A stretch of DNA of 64,000 bases from Aliiroseovarius subalbicans (GCF_022678625.1 NZ_JALBYQ010000001.1:124001-188000); one strand, 5' to 3'. Shown: positions 8,503 to 17,144, numbered from the stretch's first letter. The notes: generated by a model not told the origin, from the letters alone. Numbers and translations are program-made.

Positions 8503-9465
8503 ATGGTCGAGACAGCCGGGCGCATCACCCTGTGGGGGATCGAGGTTTTCGTGGCCACCGCCGATGAGCGGTCGATCTCGGCCGCGGCGCGGCGTCTTGG
8601 GGCAAGCCCGTCGGCTGTGTCACAGCAGTTGAGCAACCTGGAAAACGCGGTGGGGGCGGTATTGCTGGACCGGTCGGCCCGCCCGGTGTCACTGACCCCG
8701 GCGGGTGAGTTGTTTCGCAGGCGGGCGCAGTCGATCCTGAACGAAGCCGAACAGGCGCGCGCCGAGCTGGCGATGCAGGACCTGTCCAGCCTGACGCGGT
8801 TTCGCCTGGGCGTGATCGAAGATTTTGATGCCGATGTGACGCCGCGCCTGTTGTCGGACATGGCGGGGGAGCTGAAATCGACGCAATTCCTGTTGGAAAC
8901 CGGCGCCTCGCATCGCCTGTTTGATTTGCTTGATGCGCGGGCGTTGGACGTTGTCGTAGCGGCGGAAATGGGCGCGGCGGCGGAGTGGATGGAAGTTCAT
9001 CCCTTGATGGAGGAGCCGTTCGTGGCGGCCGTGCCAAAGGGGCACGGAGCCCGGTTGACCGATCTGCGAACCTTGCCGCTGATCCAATACACCGCGCGTC
9101 ACCACATGGGGCGCCAGATTGCCAGCCACCTGGCGCAGCTGAACCTGCGGTTGGATCACCGGTTTGAACTGGACAGCTATCACGCGATCATGGCGATGGT
9201 GGCGGCGGGCGCGGGTTGGACGATCCTGACGCCTCTGGGGTTTCTGCGCGCGCAGCGGTTCCGCGCCCAGGCCGACCTTGTGGCGCTGCCGTTCGATGCG
9301 TTTTCACGGCGCATTTCCCTGACCGCGCGGCGCGAGGTGCTGGGTAAGATGCCGCGAGAGGTGGCCGCACGGCTGAGGCCTGTGTTGCAGGAGATGATCG
9401 TCGACCCGGCGCGCGAAAAGATGCCCTGGCTGGGCGAGGACCTGCGCCTGCTTCAGGTGCCGTAG
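8503..9465 (+). CDS. LysR-family transcriptional regulator
   Basis: 320-residue DNA-binding regulator. The N-terminal winged helix-turn-helix covers about residues 5-65, with the typical SISAAARRLGASPSAVSQQL recognition region, followed by a linker helix and a periplasmic-binding-protein-like effector domain (about 95-300). I use the ATG at 8503, preceded by GGGAGGG, rather than an in-frame GTG 33 bases upstream. No divergent partner is present. Its 3' end overlaps the convergent aminotransferase gene by 13 bases, so a regulatory link to that gene or to the glutamate-amine ligase operon is possible but not shown. Confidence 0.9.
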   Translation: MVETAGRITLWGIEVFVATADERSISAAARRLGASPSAVSQQLSNLENAVGAVLLDRSARPVSLTPAGELFRRRAQSILNEAEQARAELAMQDLSSLTRFRLGVIEDFDADVTPRLLSDMAGELKSTQFLLETGASHRLFDLLDARALDVVVAAEMGAAAEWMEVHPLMEEPFVAAVPKGHGARLTDLRTLPLIQYTARHHMGRQIASHLAQLNLRLDHRFELDSYHAIMAMVAAGAGWTILTPLGFLRAQRFRAQADLVALPFDAFSRRISLTARREVLGKMPREVAARLRPVLQEMIVDPAREKMPWLGEDLRLLQVP

Positions 9466-10670
9466 GCGCGCGCGTCGCCCTTCACGTCTTCGGCGGCGGC
9501 GACAAGTGCACCTGCGATAAAATCCAGATCTGGCTGTTTCAGGCGCACGGGCAGCCGTGTGTCACAGGCGCGCATCAGCATGTCGCGGGTCTGGGGCAGC
9601 GGGCCGGGGTCAGCGATGAACTGCCAGTTCCAGAAGGCCCGCGCATTGTCTTCGTTCAGGCCGAACACCTGCACCGACACCCCTCGTGCCTTGGCGGTAT
9701 CGGCGAAGGCGAAAACTTCCTCATCCGACATGCCGACCAGGTTGAACTGAATCGAATCCGGGGCGCGGGTTTCCGGCGCCAGCGGCGGCGGCACGTCGAT
9801 CCAGGGGCTTTGGTTCAACAGCTCGGCGACATAATCGTGGTTCTTCAGCCCGTCGGTCACACGGCGGGTCAGCTCGCCCAGCTGCGGGCGGATGACGGCG
9901 GCGGACAGGTTCGACAGGCGGGTGTTGTAAAGCGGCAGTTTGTTCTGCCAGCGGGCGAAGGCGTCGGCCAGGTCCGCGGTGTTGTCGCCACGCGGTGTCT
10001 TGTGCTTTTGCCAGTTGTGTTCATAGGCGCCCGACATGATGACCGCGCGCGCGATCAGCTCAGCGTCGTCGGTGATCAAAATGCCACCTTCGCCCGCGTT
10101 CAGCATCTTGTAGCTTTGGAACGAGAAACAGCCGATCTTGCCAATCGTGCCGATCTTGCGCCCGTGCCACAGCGTGCCCAGAGAATGCGCCGCGTCTTCG
10201 ATCACCGGCACGCCGGCGGCGTCGCACAGGTCCATGATCGCGTCCATGTCGGACGTGTGCCCGCGCATGTGGCTGATGATGACCGCGCCGATCTCATCGG
10301 TCAGCTTGGCCGCGAAATCCGCCATGTCGACGCGGTAATTCGGGCCGACATCAACCAGCACCGGCTGGCAATCGGCATGCACGACCGAGGAGGGCACCGC
10401 GGCGAAGGTGAAGGCCGGGATCAGAACCTTGGCATCGCGCGGCAGGTCCAGCGCCTTTAGCGACAGAAACAGCGCGGCGGAACACGAGGCCACGGCCAGC
10501 GCGTATTTCGCGCCCATCAACTCGGCGAACTCGGCTTCCAAAAGGGCCACCGGCGCATCCTGGGGCGCAGTATAGCGAAACAAGTCGCCCGATTGCAGCA
10601 GGCGGTCGATTTCGGCGCGGGCGGCTTCGGGAATGGGTTCGGCGTCATAGACGTTGGGGGCAAGGGTCAT
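9453..10670 (-). CDS. DegT/DnrJ/EryC1/StrS-family PLP-dependent aminotransferase
   Basis: 405-residue member of the sugar/keto-acid aminotransferase family. The fold-type I signature is visible: a GAKYALAVASCSAAL cofactor-phosphate region, EDAAHSLG with the aspartate that contacts the pyridine nitrogen, and the SFQSYKMLNAGEGG segment with the Schiff-base lysine. The family is best known for amino-sugar synthesis, but no other sugar-nucleotide gene is nearby, so the substrate is open. The start could be the ATG at 10670 (GGAG upstream) or the in-frame ATG at 10697. A terminator lies between it and the preceding ligase gene, so it is probably a separate unit. Confidence 0.85.
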   Translation of the reverse strand: MTLAPNVYDAEPIPEAARAEIDRLLQSGDLFRYTAPQDAPVALLEAEFAELMGAKYALAVASCSAALFLSLKALDLPRDAKVLIPAFTFAAVPSSVVHADCQPVLVDVGPNYRVDMADFAAKLTDEIGAVIISHMRGHTSDMDAIMDLCDAAGVPVIEDAAHSLGTLWHGRKIGTIGKIGCFSFQSYKMLNAGEGGILITDDAELIARAVIMSGAYEHNWQKHKTPRGDNTADLADAFARWQNKLPLYNTRLSNLSAAVIRPQLGELTRRVTDGLKNHDYVAELLNQSPWIDVPPPLAPETRAPDSIQFNLVGMSDEEVFAFADTAKARGVSVQVFGLNEDNARAFWNWQFIADPGPLPQTRDMLMRACDTRLPVRLKQPDLDFIAGALVAAAEDVKGDARAYGT

Positions 10671-10764
10671 GGCGGCTCCGTTCTTGGCGTCGTTCATGCA
10701 TCTTTGGATAACATGAAAACATCTTTCAGGAAATCCGTAAGTTACTCCACCCCTGAATGCGAGC

Positions 10765-10802
10765 AAAAAATGCCCGCCGGACGCAGGGTCGGGCGGGCAT
10801 TT
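10765..10802 (-). terminator. Intrinsic terminator of the ligase/amidotransferase operon
   Basis: On the minus strand an 11-bp perfect stem (arms 10768-10778 and 10792-10802, AAATGCCCGCC/GGCGGGCATTT) is followed by a T-run at 10770-10765. It lies 22 bases after the stop of the glutamine-synthetase-like gene. Confidence 0.82.
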
Positions 10803-10823
10803 GGACGCAATTTGTCGTGCGTG

Positions 10824-12182
10824 TCAGACGTTGAGCAGCAGGTGCTCGCGTTCCCACGGGCTGATCACCTGCAAAAACTCGTTGTGCTCGGTGTGCTTCA
10901 CGATCGAATAGACGCGGGCAAATTCCGGGCCGAGGATCTTGTGCATCTCGGTGGCCTCGTCGAACATGTCCAAGGCGCGGCCCAGACCCGAAGGGATCGC
11001 CTCTTCACCCTCATAGGCGTCGCCCTTGAACTGGGCAGTCGGGCGTTCTTCCTCGATCAGGCCCAGGTATCCGGCGGCGAGCGAGGCAGCGATGCCCAGG
11101 TAGGGGTTACAATCCATCCCGGCGATGCGGTTTTCCACCCGACGCCCTTTGGGCGAGGACAACGGCACACGGATGCCCGTGGTGCGGTTGTCGCGCGCCC
11201 ATTCCAGGTTGATCGGCGCTGCGTTGTCTTTCACATAGCGGCGATAGGAATTCACGTAAGGCGCCAGCACCGCGATCACGCTGGGCAGGTGGTTCTGCAT
11301 GCCCGCGATGAAGTGGAAAAAGGCATCTGTATCGCCGCCCTGCGGGCCGGAAAAGATGTTATCTCCGGTCTCGCGATCAAGGATCGAGTGATGGATGTGC
11401 ATCGCAGATCCCGGCTCTTCGGCGATCGGTTTGGCCATGAAAGTGGCGAAACAATCGTGGCGCAGCGCGGCCTCGCGGATCAGGCGTTTGAAGTAGAACA
11501 CGTCATCGGCCAGTTTGATCGGGTCGCCGTGGACCAGGTTGATCTCTAACTGCCCGGCGCCACCTTCCTGGGTGATGCCGTCGATCTCGAACCCCTGCGC
11601 TTCGGCGAAATCATAGATGTCGTCGATCACCGGGCCGAATTCGTCCACTGCCGTCATCGAGTATGCCTGACGTGCGGCGGCGGGGCGGCCTGAGCGGCCC
11701 ATCATCGGCTTGATCTTTTCCGCCGGATCAATGTTGCGCGCCACCAGGTAGAATTCCATTTCCGGCGCGACGACGGGTTCCCAGCCCTTCTTGCGATACA
11801 GCTCCACGACGCGCTTGAGCACATTGCGCGGGGCGTATTCGATCGGGTCATCGTTGCGGTCATAGGCGTCGTGGATCACCTGCAGGGTCCAGTCGCCGGT
11901 CCAGGGCGCGGCGGTGGCGGTGGACATGTCAGGTTTCAGCACCATGTCGCGTTCGATGAAGCCTTCATCGCCCGCCGCTTCGCCCCAGTCCCCGGTGATG
12001 GTCTGGTAATAGATGCTGTCGGGCAGGTGGAAATAATCCTGCTTGGCGAACTTGTTGGCCGGCACGGCCTTGCCACGGGCAATTCCTGGCAGATCCGAGA
12101 CGATGCATTCAACTTCGTCCAGTCGGTTGCCATCAACATACATCTGTGCCGCTTCGGGCAGTTTCTTGATCCAATCGGCCAT
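10824..12182 (-). CDS. PuuA-like glutamine synthetase family ligase
   Basis: 452-residue type I glutamine-synthetase fold enzyme. The N-terminal beta-grasp (about 1-110) and the C-terminal catalytic domain carry the expected metal and glutamate motifs: EMEFYL, GGAGQLEINL, SAMHIHHS, the NRTTGIRVP arginine loop and RVENRIAG. The start region (SDLPGIARGKAVPANKF) resembles PuuA, the ATP-dependent gamma-glutamylputrescine synthetase, more than assimilatory GlnA, so I infer ligation of glutamate to an amine. The ATG at 12182 overlaps the amidotransferase stop (TGATG); a GTG one codon upstream is less likely. It ends at an intrinsic terminator. Confidence 0.85.
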   Translation of the reverse strand: MADWIKKLPEAAQMYVDGNRLDEVECIVSDLPGIARGKAVPANKFAKQDYFHLPDSIYYQTITGDWGEAAGDEGFIERDMVLKPDMSTATAAPWTGDWTLQVIHDAYDRNDDPIEYAPRNVLKRVVELYRKKGWEPVVAPEMEFYLVARNIDPAEKIKPMMGRSGRPAAARQAYSMTAVDEFGPVIDDIYDFAEAQGFEIDGITQEGGAGQLEINLVHGDPIKLADDVFYFKRLIREAALRHDCFATFMAKPIAEEPGSAMHIHHSILDRETGDNIFSGPQGGDTDAFFHFIAGMQNHLPSVIAVLAPYVNSYRRYVKDNAAPINLEWARDNRTTGIRVPLSSPKGRRVENRIAGMDCNPYLGIAASLAAGYLGLIEEERPTAQFKGDAYEGEEAIPSGLGRALDMFDEATEMHKILGPEFARVYSIVKHTEHNEFLQVISPWEREHLLLNV

Positions 12183-12862
12183 CACTTGGCCCCCTTCTTG
12201 AAGAACGCCGCCATGCGGTCGGCGAAGGCGTCATTTGCGGTCGGTGTGTCCAGCGCGCCTTGGGCCGCACTGATCAGGTCGTCGGGCACGTTGCCTCGAC
12301 CACGATAGGTGATCAGCCCGTCGATCATCTGCGCACCAAACTCGGGGTGCGGCTGGATGGTCAGGATGCTGTCGTTGATCACCAACGCTGCGTTTTCGCA
12401 AAACGCGTTCGAGGCGATGACCTGCGCGCCTTCGGGAAGCTCGGTCACCTGGTCCTGGTGCCAGGCATTCAGGGCCAGAACTTCGTCGCCAAAGTCGTAT
12501 TCCTGGCGCCCGACGGCCCAGCCCTTGTCAAACTTCTCGACCTTGCCGCCCAGGGCCTGGGCGATGATCTGGTGGCCGAAGCAAACGCCAACCAGCGGGG
12601 TGCCTTGATCGCGAATGTCGCGGATCAGCGCCTCAAGGGGCGGGATCCAGGCGTGGTCCTCATAGGCACCATGTTTGGAGCCGGTGATGAGCCATCCGTC
12701 GGCGGCCCCAGGGCCGTCAGGGAAGGTGCCATCCACCACGTTGTATGTGTCAAAGTCGAAGTCCCGCCCGGCCAGAAGCCGCTGGAACATGTCTGTGTAG
12801 TCACCAAGCGCGCCCAGAACTTCGTCGGGGGCGTGGCCGGTCTGAAGGATGCCGATCCTCAT
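12182..12862 (-). CDS. Class I glutamine amidotransferase-like protein
   Basis: 226-residue stand-alone GATase1 domain. The nucleophile elbow is GVCFGHQ (catalytic cysteine), and the HPEF motif near residue 175 supplies histidine and glutamate of the triad. It is of the GuaA-like type that often stands alone. Coupled by TGATG overlap to the PuuA-like ligase, it may hydrolyse the gamma-glutamyl product (a role played in Escherichia coli by the unrelated-subfamily PuuD) or feed ammonia; both are inference. A 14-base perfect palindrome lies 10 bases upstream of its start codon. Confidence 0.82.
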   Translation of the reverse strand: MRIGILQTGHAPDEVLGALGDYTDMFQRLLAGRDFDFDTYNVVDGTFPDGPGAADGWLITGSKHGAYEDHAWIPPLEALIRDIRDQGTPLVGVCFGHQIIAQALGGKVEKFDKGWAVGRQEYDFGDEVLALNAWHQDQVTELPEGAQVIASNAFCENAALVINDSILTIQPHPEFGAQMIDGLITYRGRGNVPDDLISAAQGALDTPTANDAFADRMAAFFKKGAK

Positions 12863-12871
12863 GAGTCACCA

Positions 12872-12885
12872 AATTTGATCAAATT
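12872..12885. promoter_or_regulatory. AT-rich perfect palindrome, probable operator
   Basis: AATTTGATCAAATT is a perfect 14-base palindrome in GC-rich surroundings, located immediately upstream of the amidotransferase start. It has the look of a repressor operator for the two-gene amidotransferase/ligase unit. The cognate regulator is unknown. Confidence 0.5.
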
Positions 12886-13035
12886 GTGAGGCGACCCTAG
12901 CCGAGGAGTGGAAACGGGGCAAGGGGGGATTGGCACGGATGCAGATCGGAGAGGTGGGCGCCGCAGCCGACCAGCCGTCTTCCTCCGAGCGCGCCAGCGT
13001 CCCGGGGCCGAGGTGAACCCATATCAGGGAGAGGT

Positions 13036-13839
13036 TTATCGGATGAGGTTGGGTCGTACCCGCAGGCGCTTGCGCCGTTCCTGCGGCAGGTGTCGGTTCA
13101 GCCGTTTGTTCATCACCCCGAACAGCCCGATCACCCCCAGCGTCAGCAGGATGAAGAACCCGGCAAGAATCGGGTAGGGCACGAAGGGGTTGAACGTCTT
13201 GTCGGCGAAGTAGTTCGCGTAGTAGAGCGCATCACCGCGTTGCTGCCAGGTCGGAAAGCCGGAAAAGAACACCAGCGTGGTCGCGTGAAACAGAAAGATC
13301 GCTTCGTTCGTATAGGCGGGCCAGGCCAGGCGAAGCATGGTCGGCCAGGTGATGCGTTTGAACCGGGTCCACCCGGTGATGCCATAGGCATCCGCCGCCT
13401 CCATGTCGCCGCGCGGCACCGAGCGCAGCGCGCCGAAGAAGATCTCGCCGCTATAGGCGGCCGTGTTCAGGATCAGCACGACCAGTGCGCCTGCTTGCGC
13501 TGAGGTCAGCCAGGTCACGTAGCCCAACTGCTTCAGTTTCAGAAACAGGAAATAGGCAAAGAAGAACTGGATGAACAGCGGCGAGCCGCGGAAGATGAAA
13601 ATAAACCATTCTGCCGGCTTTCGCAGGAACGGATTGCGCGCATCTTTACCCATCGCCAAACCGCTGGCGATGAAGAACCCGATCAGCAGTGCCAGCGCCC
13701 CGAAATAGATGTTCCAGATCATACCCGAGCCGATCAGCGTCACCTGCTGGCAAATCGTGAAATCGGCCTTGGGAAGAAGCCGCTCACCGATCCCGATCGA
13801 GCGCAGGGCATAGTCCTGGATGGTGACCCAGCAGCTCAT
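13036..13839 (-). CDS. Polar amino acid ABC transporter permease (HisM type)
   Basis: 267-residue inner-membrane permease of the histidine/glutamine/arginine/opine family. Several membrane spans are visible (about 38-60, 80-102, 110-135, 185-205, 220-245), with the EAA loop region GDMEAADAYGITGWTRFKRITWP that docks on the ATPase. It pairs with the permease just upstream, whose stop overlaps its ATG by 4 bases (ATGA). Together with the binding protein and ATPase this gives a complete four-gene importer. About 170 bases separate it from the amidotransferase gene downstream. Confidence 0.9.
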   Translation of the reverse strand: MSCWVTIQDYALRSIGIGERLLPKADFTICQQVTLIGSGMIWNIYFGALALLIGFFIASGLAMGKDARNPFLRKPAEWFIFIFRGSPLFIQFFFAYFLFLKLKQLGYVTWLTSAQAGALVVLILNTAAYSGEIFFGALRSVPRGDMEAADAYGITGWTRFKRITWPTMLRLAWPAYTNEAIFLFHATTLVFFSGFPTWQQRGDALYYANYFADKTFNPFVPYPILAGFFILLTLGVIGLFGVMNKRLNRHLPQERRKRLRVRPNLIR

Positions 13840-14702
13840 GCGCCCGCCCCCACAATGGCCTGGCCGTGGCGCAGGCGTTTGTTCAGGCGTTCAATCAGGA
13901 TTTCCGAGACGCGGGTGAAGGCCAGGTAGAACACCAGCAGCGCCAGGAAATACCACAGCCGCCAGTCGCCATGCGGATAGTCGGTGAAACGCGGGTTGAT
14001 CGTTCCGCCCAGTTCGCGGGCCCAATAGACGATGTCTTCCACCCCAAGAAGGAACAGCAGCGGCGTGGCCTTGATCAGGATCATCCACAGATTGCCCAGT
14101 CCGGGCAGGGCATACATCCACATCTGCGGCACCAGCACGCGCCAGAAGGTCTGGCGGTGGGTCATGCCATAGGCTTCGGCGGTTTCCATTTGCGCGCGCG
14201 GCACGGCGCGCATGGCGCCGAACATGACATTGGCCGCAAAGGCGCCGAACACGATGGCAAAAGTCAGCACCGCCAGGAAGAAGCCATAGACCTCGTGCAC
14301 CCATTGCGGTGAGGACGACAGCGGCAGCTTGGCGTCGGGGCAGACCAGGAAATCGTTGCCCTGGCGGATCGGATCGGTCCAATCCGGGCAGAACGCCTGG
14401 TGACGCATCCATTCGAAGCCTTGGTCAAGCGCGATCACGAAAAACAGGAAAAACGCGATGTCAGGCACGCCGCGCACGACCGAGATATAGGCCTGGCCCA
14501 GCCAACGGACCGGCGCGACCTGCGCGCGGGCGGACATGGCGCCGAGAAACCCGAAGGCCAGCGCGGTGGGGGCGGTGATGAACAACAGCACCAGCACCGT
14601 CACGAAAGACCAGTAAAAATTGATGTGTTTGCCTGTTGTGAGGTAACAGGACAACCACCGGAGCCCATCCAGCGTTTCGGGATCTGTGCAATACTCAAAC
14701 AT
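13836..14702 (-). CDS. Polar amino acid ABC transporter permease (HisQ type)
   Basis: 288-residue inner-membrane permease, first of the two in this operon. The EAA loop is AQMETAEAYGMTHRQTFWRVLVP. It is longer than the typical 230-240 residues because of an insertion of about 40 residues between the second and third spans, containing two cysteines (FCPDWTDP and LVCPDAK) that may form a periplasmic disulfide. This insertion is seen in some opine/basic amino acid permeases, to my knowledge. It follows the binding-protein gene after a 62-base gap with a hairpin, and overlaps the next permease by 4 bases. Confidence 0.9.
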   Translation of the reverse strand: MFEYCTDPETLDGLRWLSCYLTTGKHINFYWSFVTVLVLLFITAPTALAFGFLGAMSARAQVAPVRWLGQAYISVVRGVPDIAFFLFFVIALDQGFEWMRHQAFCPDWTDPIRQGNDFLVCPDAKLPLSSSPQWVHEVYGFFLAVLTFAIVFGAFAANVMFGAMRAVPRAQMETAEAYGMTHRQTFWRVLVPQMWMYALPGLGNLWMILIKATPLLFLLGVEDIVYWARELGGTINPRFTDYPHGDWRLWYFLALLVFYLAFTRVSEILIERLNKRLRHGQAIVGAGA

Positions 14703-14719
14703 CGCGGGTCCGGTTGGGT

Positions 14720-14746
14720 GGCCCCGCGCGACGTGCGCGCAGGGCC
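14720..14746 (-). other. Intercistronic hairpin after the binding-protein gene
   Basis: GC-rich stem with arms GGCCC-C-GCGCG and CGCGC-A-GGGCC (one internal mismatch, 5-base loop) and no T-run. Such hairpins after periplasmic binding-protein genes commonly stabilise the upstream mRNA or attenuate the permease genes; that role is inferred here. Confidence 0.45.
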
Positions 14747-14764
14747 GTTTCAGTCAGGTGGGCC

Positions 14765-15475
14765 TTAGAAGGTCGAGGCCACTTCCCACTTGGTGATCAG
14801 TTCATTCAACGAACCGTCATCCTTCATCGACTGGATCGCCGCGTCGAAGGTGGCTTTCAGGTCACCGTCGCTTTCGCGCACGCCCATGCCGACGCCGCCG
14901 CCGATCTGCTCCATGCGCTCCAGCATCACCAGGCCGTCGGTGCCGACCACGGTGTCAAGAAAGCTCTTGTCGGCCAGAACCGCATCCGCTTCGCCCGAAC
15001 GGACGGCGGCAACGGTTTCTTCCGGCGTGGCGAATTCAACCAGCGTGGCGCCCATTTCGGCGACGAAGGCCGCCTGAATGGTCGAAGTCTGGGCGGCAAT
15101 CACCGCGCCTTCCACGTTCACGTCCATCGACATCGCGGCATAAGCCGAGGGGTCGGGCGGCGTGTAGGGCTGGGTGAAGTCGATGACTTCGTCGCGCTCG
15201 TCGGTGATCGACATGCCGGCGATGATGGTGTCGTAGTTGCCCGACACGAGGTTCGGGATGATCGAATCCCACTCGTTCGTGACCCATTCGCAGGTCAGTT
15301 CGGCGCGCTTGCACAGCTCGTCGCCCAGCTCACGCTCGAACCCATCGACTTCGCCAGCGTCGTTGATGAAGTTCCACGGCGCATAAGCGCCCTCGGTGCC
15401 CATGCGCACGGTGTCGGCCATTGCGACCCCCGCGGTCAGCGCCAGGGCGGCGGTGGAAAGGATAAGCTTTTTCAT
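14765..15475 (-). CDS. Polar amino acid ABC transporter substrate-binding protein
   Basis: 236-residue periplasmic binding protein of family 3 (HisJ/ArgT-like). The Sec signal peptide is clear: basic MKKL, hydrophobic LSTAALALTAGVA, cleavage after AMA near residue 20. The mature part has the usual ligand loop EGAYAPWNFINDAGEVDGFE, the arginine/aspartate contact segment IAGMSITDERDEVIDFTQPY, and two cysteines near CKRAELTCEW. I chose the ATG at 15475 with GGGAG upstream; 14 extra in-frame codons before it have no good start. The ligand is likely a basic or amine-bearing amino acid, but this cannot be settled from sequence. Confidence 0.92.
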   Translation of the reverse strand: MKKLILSTAALALTAGVAMADTVRMGTEGAYAPWNFINDAGEVDGFERELGDELCKRAELTCEWVTNEWDSIIPNLVSGNYDTIIAGMSITDERDEVIDFTQPYTPPDPSAYAAMSMDVNVEGAVIAAQTSTIQAAFVAEMGATLVEFATPEETVAAVRSGEADAVLADKSFLDTVVGTDGLVMLERMEQIGGGVGMGVRESDGDLKATFDAAIQSMKDDGSLNELITKWEVASTF

Positions 15476-15513
15476 ATGGTTACTCCCTTGGTTGTTGTCG
15501 TTTTTCTCGTTTT

Positions 15514-16293
15514 TCAAGTCGGCACGGTGGCCGACAGAAACTGTTGCAAGCGTTCGGTCTTAGGGTTGCCGAACACCTCGTCCGGCGCGCCCTCTTCCTC
15601 GATCTTGCCCTGGTGCAGGAACACGACATGTTCGGCGACGTCGCCGGCCAGCCGCATGTCATGGGTGACAATGATCATCGTGCGGCCTTCGGCGGCCAGA
15701 TCCTTGATCACCTTCACGACTTCCTGTTCCAGTTCGGGGTCCAGCGCCGAGGTCGGTTCGTCGAACAACAGCGCCTTGGGCTCCATGCACAGCGCGCGCG
15801 CGATCGCGGCACGTTGCTGCTGTCCGCCAGACAATTGCGCCGGCCAGGCGTCGCACTTGTCGCCAATGCCCACCTTATCAAGATACTTGCGCGCGGCGGC
15901 CTCGACCTCATCCTTGTCGCGTTTCAGCACCGTCACCGGTGCTTCCATCACGTTTTGCAGGATGGTCATGTGGGACCACAGGTTGAACTGTTGGAACACC
16001 ATCGACAGGTTGGTGCGGATGCGGGTGACCTGGGCCCGGTCGGCGGGATGGCGGTTCAACCCCTCGCCGCGCCAGCTGATCGGCTCGCCCTCGAAAAGGA
16101 TCTCGCCCTGCTGACTTTCCTCAAGCAGGTTGGCACAGCGCAGGAGCGTGGATTTGCCCGAGCCGGACGACCCGATAAGCGAGATGACATGGCCGCGCGG
16201 CGCGACAAGGTCGACCCCCTTCAACACTTCGAGCGCGCCGAAGCTTTTGTGAAGGTCGCGGATTTCGATGACAGGTGGGTCTATGGTGGACAC
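15514..16293 (-). CDS. Polar amino acid ABC transporter ATP-binding protein (HisP type)
   Basis: Cytoplasmic ATPase of the importer, about 259 residues. Walker A GSSGSGKST, Q-loop VFQQFNLW, signature LSGGQQQRAAIARAL, Walker B LLFDEPTSALD and H-loop VTHD are all intact. The start is uncertain: the GTG at 16293 leaves the usual 8 residues before the first strand, while another GTG at 16335 would add 14 residues. Neither has a clear ribosome binding site. It is the first gene of the importer operon (ATPase, binding protein, two permeases), and the amidotransferase and ligase lie immediately downstream on the same strand. Confidence 0.9.
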   Translation of the reverse strand: MSTIDPPVIEIRDLHKSFGALEVLKGVDLVAPRGHVISLIGSSGSGKSTLLRCANLLEESQQGEILFEGEPISWRGEGLNRHPADRAQVTRIRTNLSMVFQQFNLWSHMTILQNVMEAPVTVLKRDKDEVEAAARKYLDKVGIGDKCDAWPAQLSGGQQQRAAIARALCMEPKALLFDEPTSALDPELEQEVVKVIKDLAAEGRTMIIVTHDMRLAGDVAEHVVFLHQGKIEEEGAPDEVFGNPKTERLQQFLSATVPT

Positions 16294-16406
16294 AGGCAGC
16301 AGCTTTGGTTGTTTCAGGGGAGGAGTAGGGCGCACTTTCGACGCGAATGCAACGGCGAAATGCCGGTTTCCCTTGGGGAATATGGGCGGAATGAGAGTTA
16401 TGCCTG

Positions 16407-17144
16407 CTATATCACCGGAGCTGGCGGGATCGGTTGCGCCAGGTAGCTGGTCGCAGGAATTCGTGTCAGCCCGGTCAGGTGCAGCGTGCTGCGGTCATCG
16501 GGCGAGAGCGCCATTAGTGCCACCTCGATCGCCGCGTGCAGCCGGCCTGCATCCTGACCATGCGCGGTGATCAGCGGCAGGCCTGGCGTGGGCGCGGTGC
16601 GCTCGACCACACGCAGCTGGGCAGTGAACGGATCGTGACGCTGCATCAGGGCAAAACTGACCGCATCCAGCGCGGCAAAACTCGCGCGTCCTTCGGCCAC
16701 CACCTGTGCCGAAACGCGGTGCGCGCCGGTCTGGAGCAGGCTGTCAGGGGTCAGGTCCTGGGCCGCAAGATGGGCTAACGGTGCAGCCCAACCGGATTGC
16801 GAGAGCGCTTCGTTGAACGCAAACACGCCCCGGCATAATGCAGCAAGGTCACGGTCATCCTGCGCGCGGGCGACGATGACGCTGTGATAATACCCCGGCG
16901 GCGTATCGGGCAGGCCATAATCTGGCGTGGCCACCAGGGTCACTCTCTCATGAAGCCGGGCGCGGAACGGCAAGCCGCAGGTCTGCGCCAGCAGAAGGTC
17001 AGGCGATTGCCAGATGTCCCAGGGGTCGGCGTCGCGGGTCAGGTTCTTCGGCCCGTATCCGAAGGCGTCTTGGATCAGGGTCCAAAGCCGATCATGCGCC
17101 GGGGCGGTTTCGGCCCGGTCATACATCGGCAGGGCGGCGATCAT
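16407..17144 (-). CDS. PhnD-like phosphate/phosphonate-binding fold protein without signal peptide
   Basis: 245-residue protein resembling the PhnD family of periplasmic binding proteins (segments such as DIWQSPDLLLAQTCGLPF, LVATPDYGLPDTPPGYYHSVIV, LIQ and ALDAVSFALMQRHDP). It begins MIAALPMYDRAE without a signal peptide or lipobox, so it is probably cytoplasmic and not part of a standard importer; no permease or ATPase of the phosphonate type is nearby. Its ATG overlaps the stop of the upstream TerB-like gene by 4 bases, so the two are coupled. The role is unknown; a cytosolic ligand-sensing or binding role is a guess. Confidence 0.7.
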   Translation of the reverse strand: MIAALPMYDRAETAPAHDRLWTLIQDAFGYGPKNLTRDADPWDIWQSPDLLLAQTCGLPFRARLHERVTLVATPDYGLPDTPPGYYHSVIVARAQDDRDLAALCRGVFAFNEALSQSGWAAPLAHLAAQDLTPDSLLQTGAHRVSAQVVAEGRASFAALDAVSFALMQRHDPFTAQLRVVERTAPTPGLPLITAHGQDAGRLHAAIEVALMALSPDDRSTLHLTGLTRIPATSYLAQPIPPAPVI

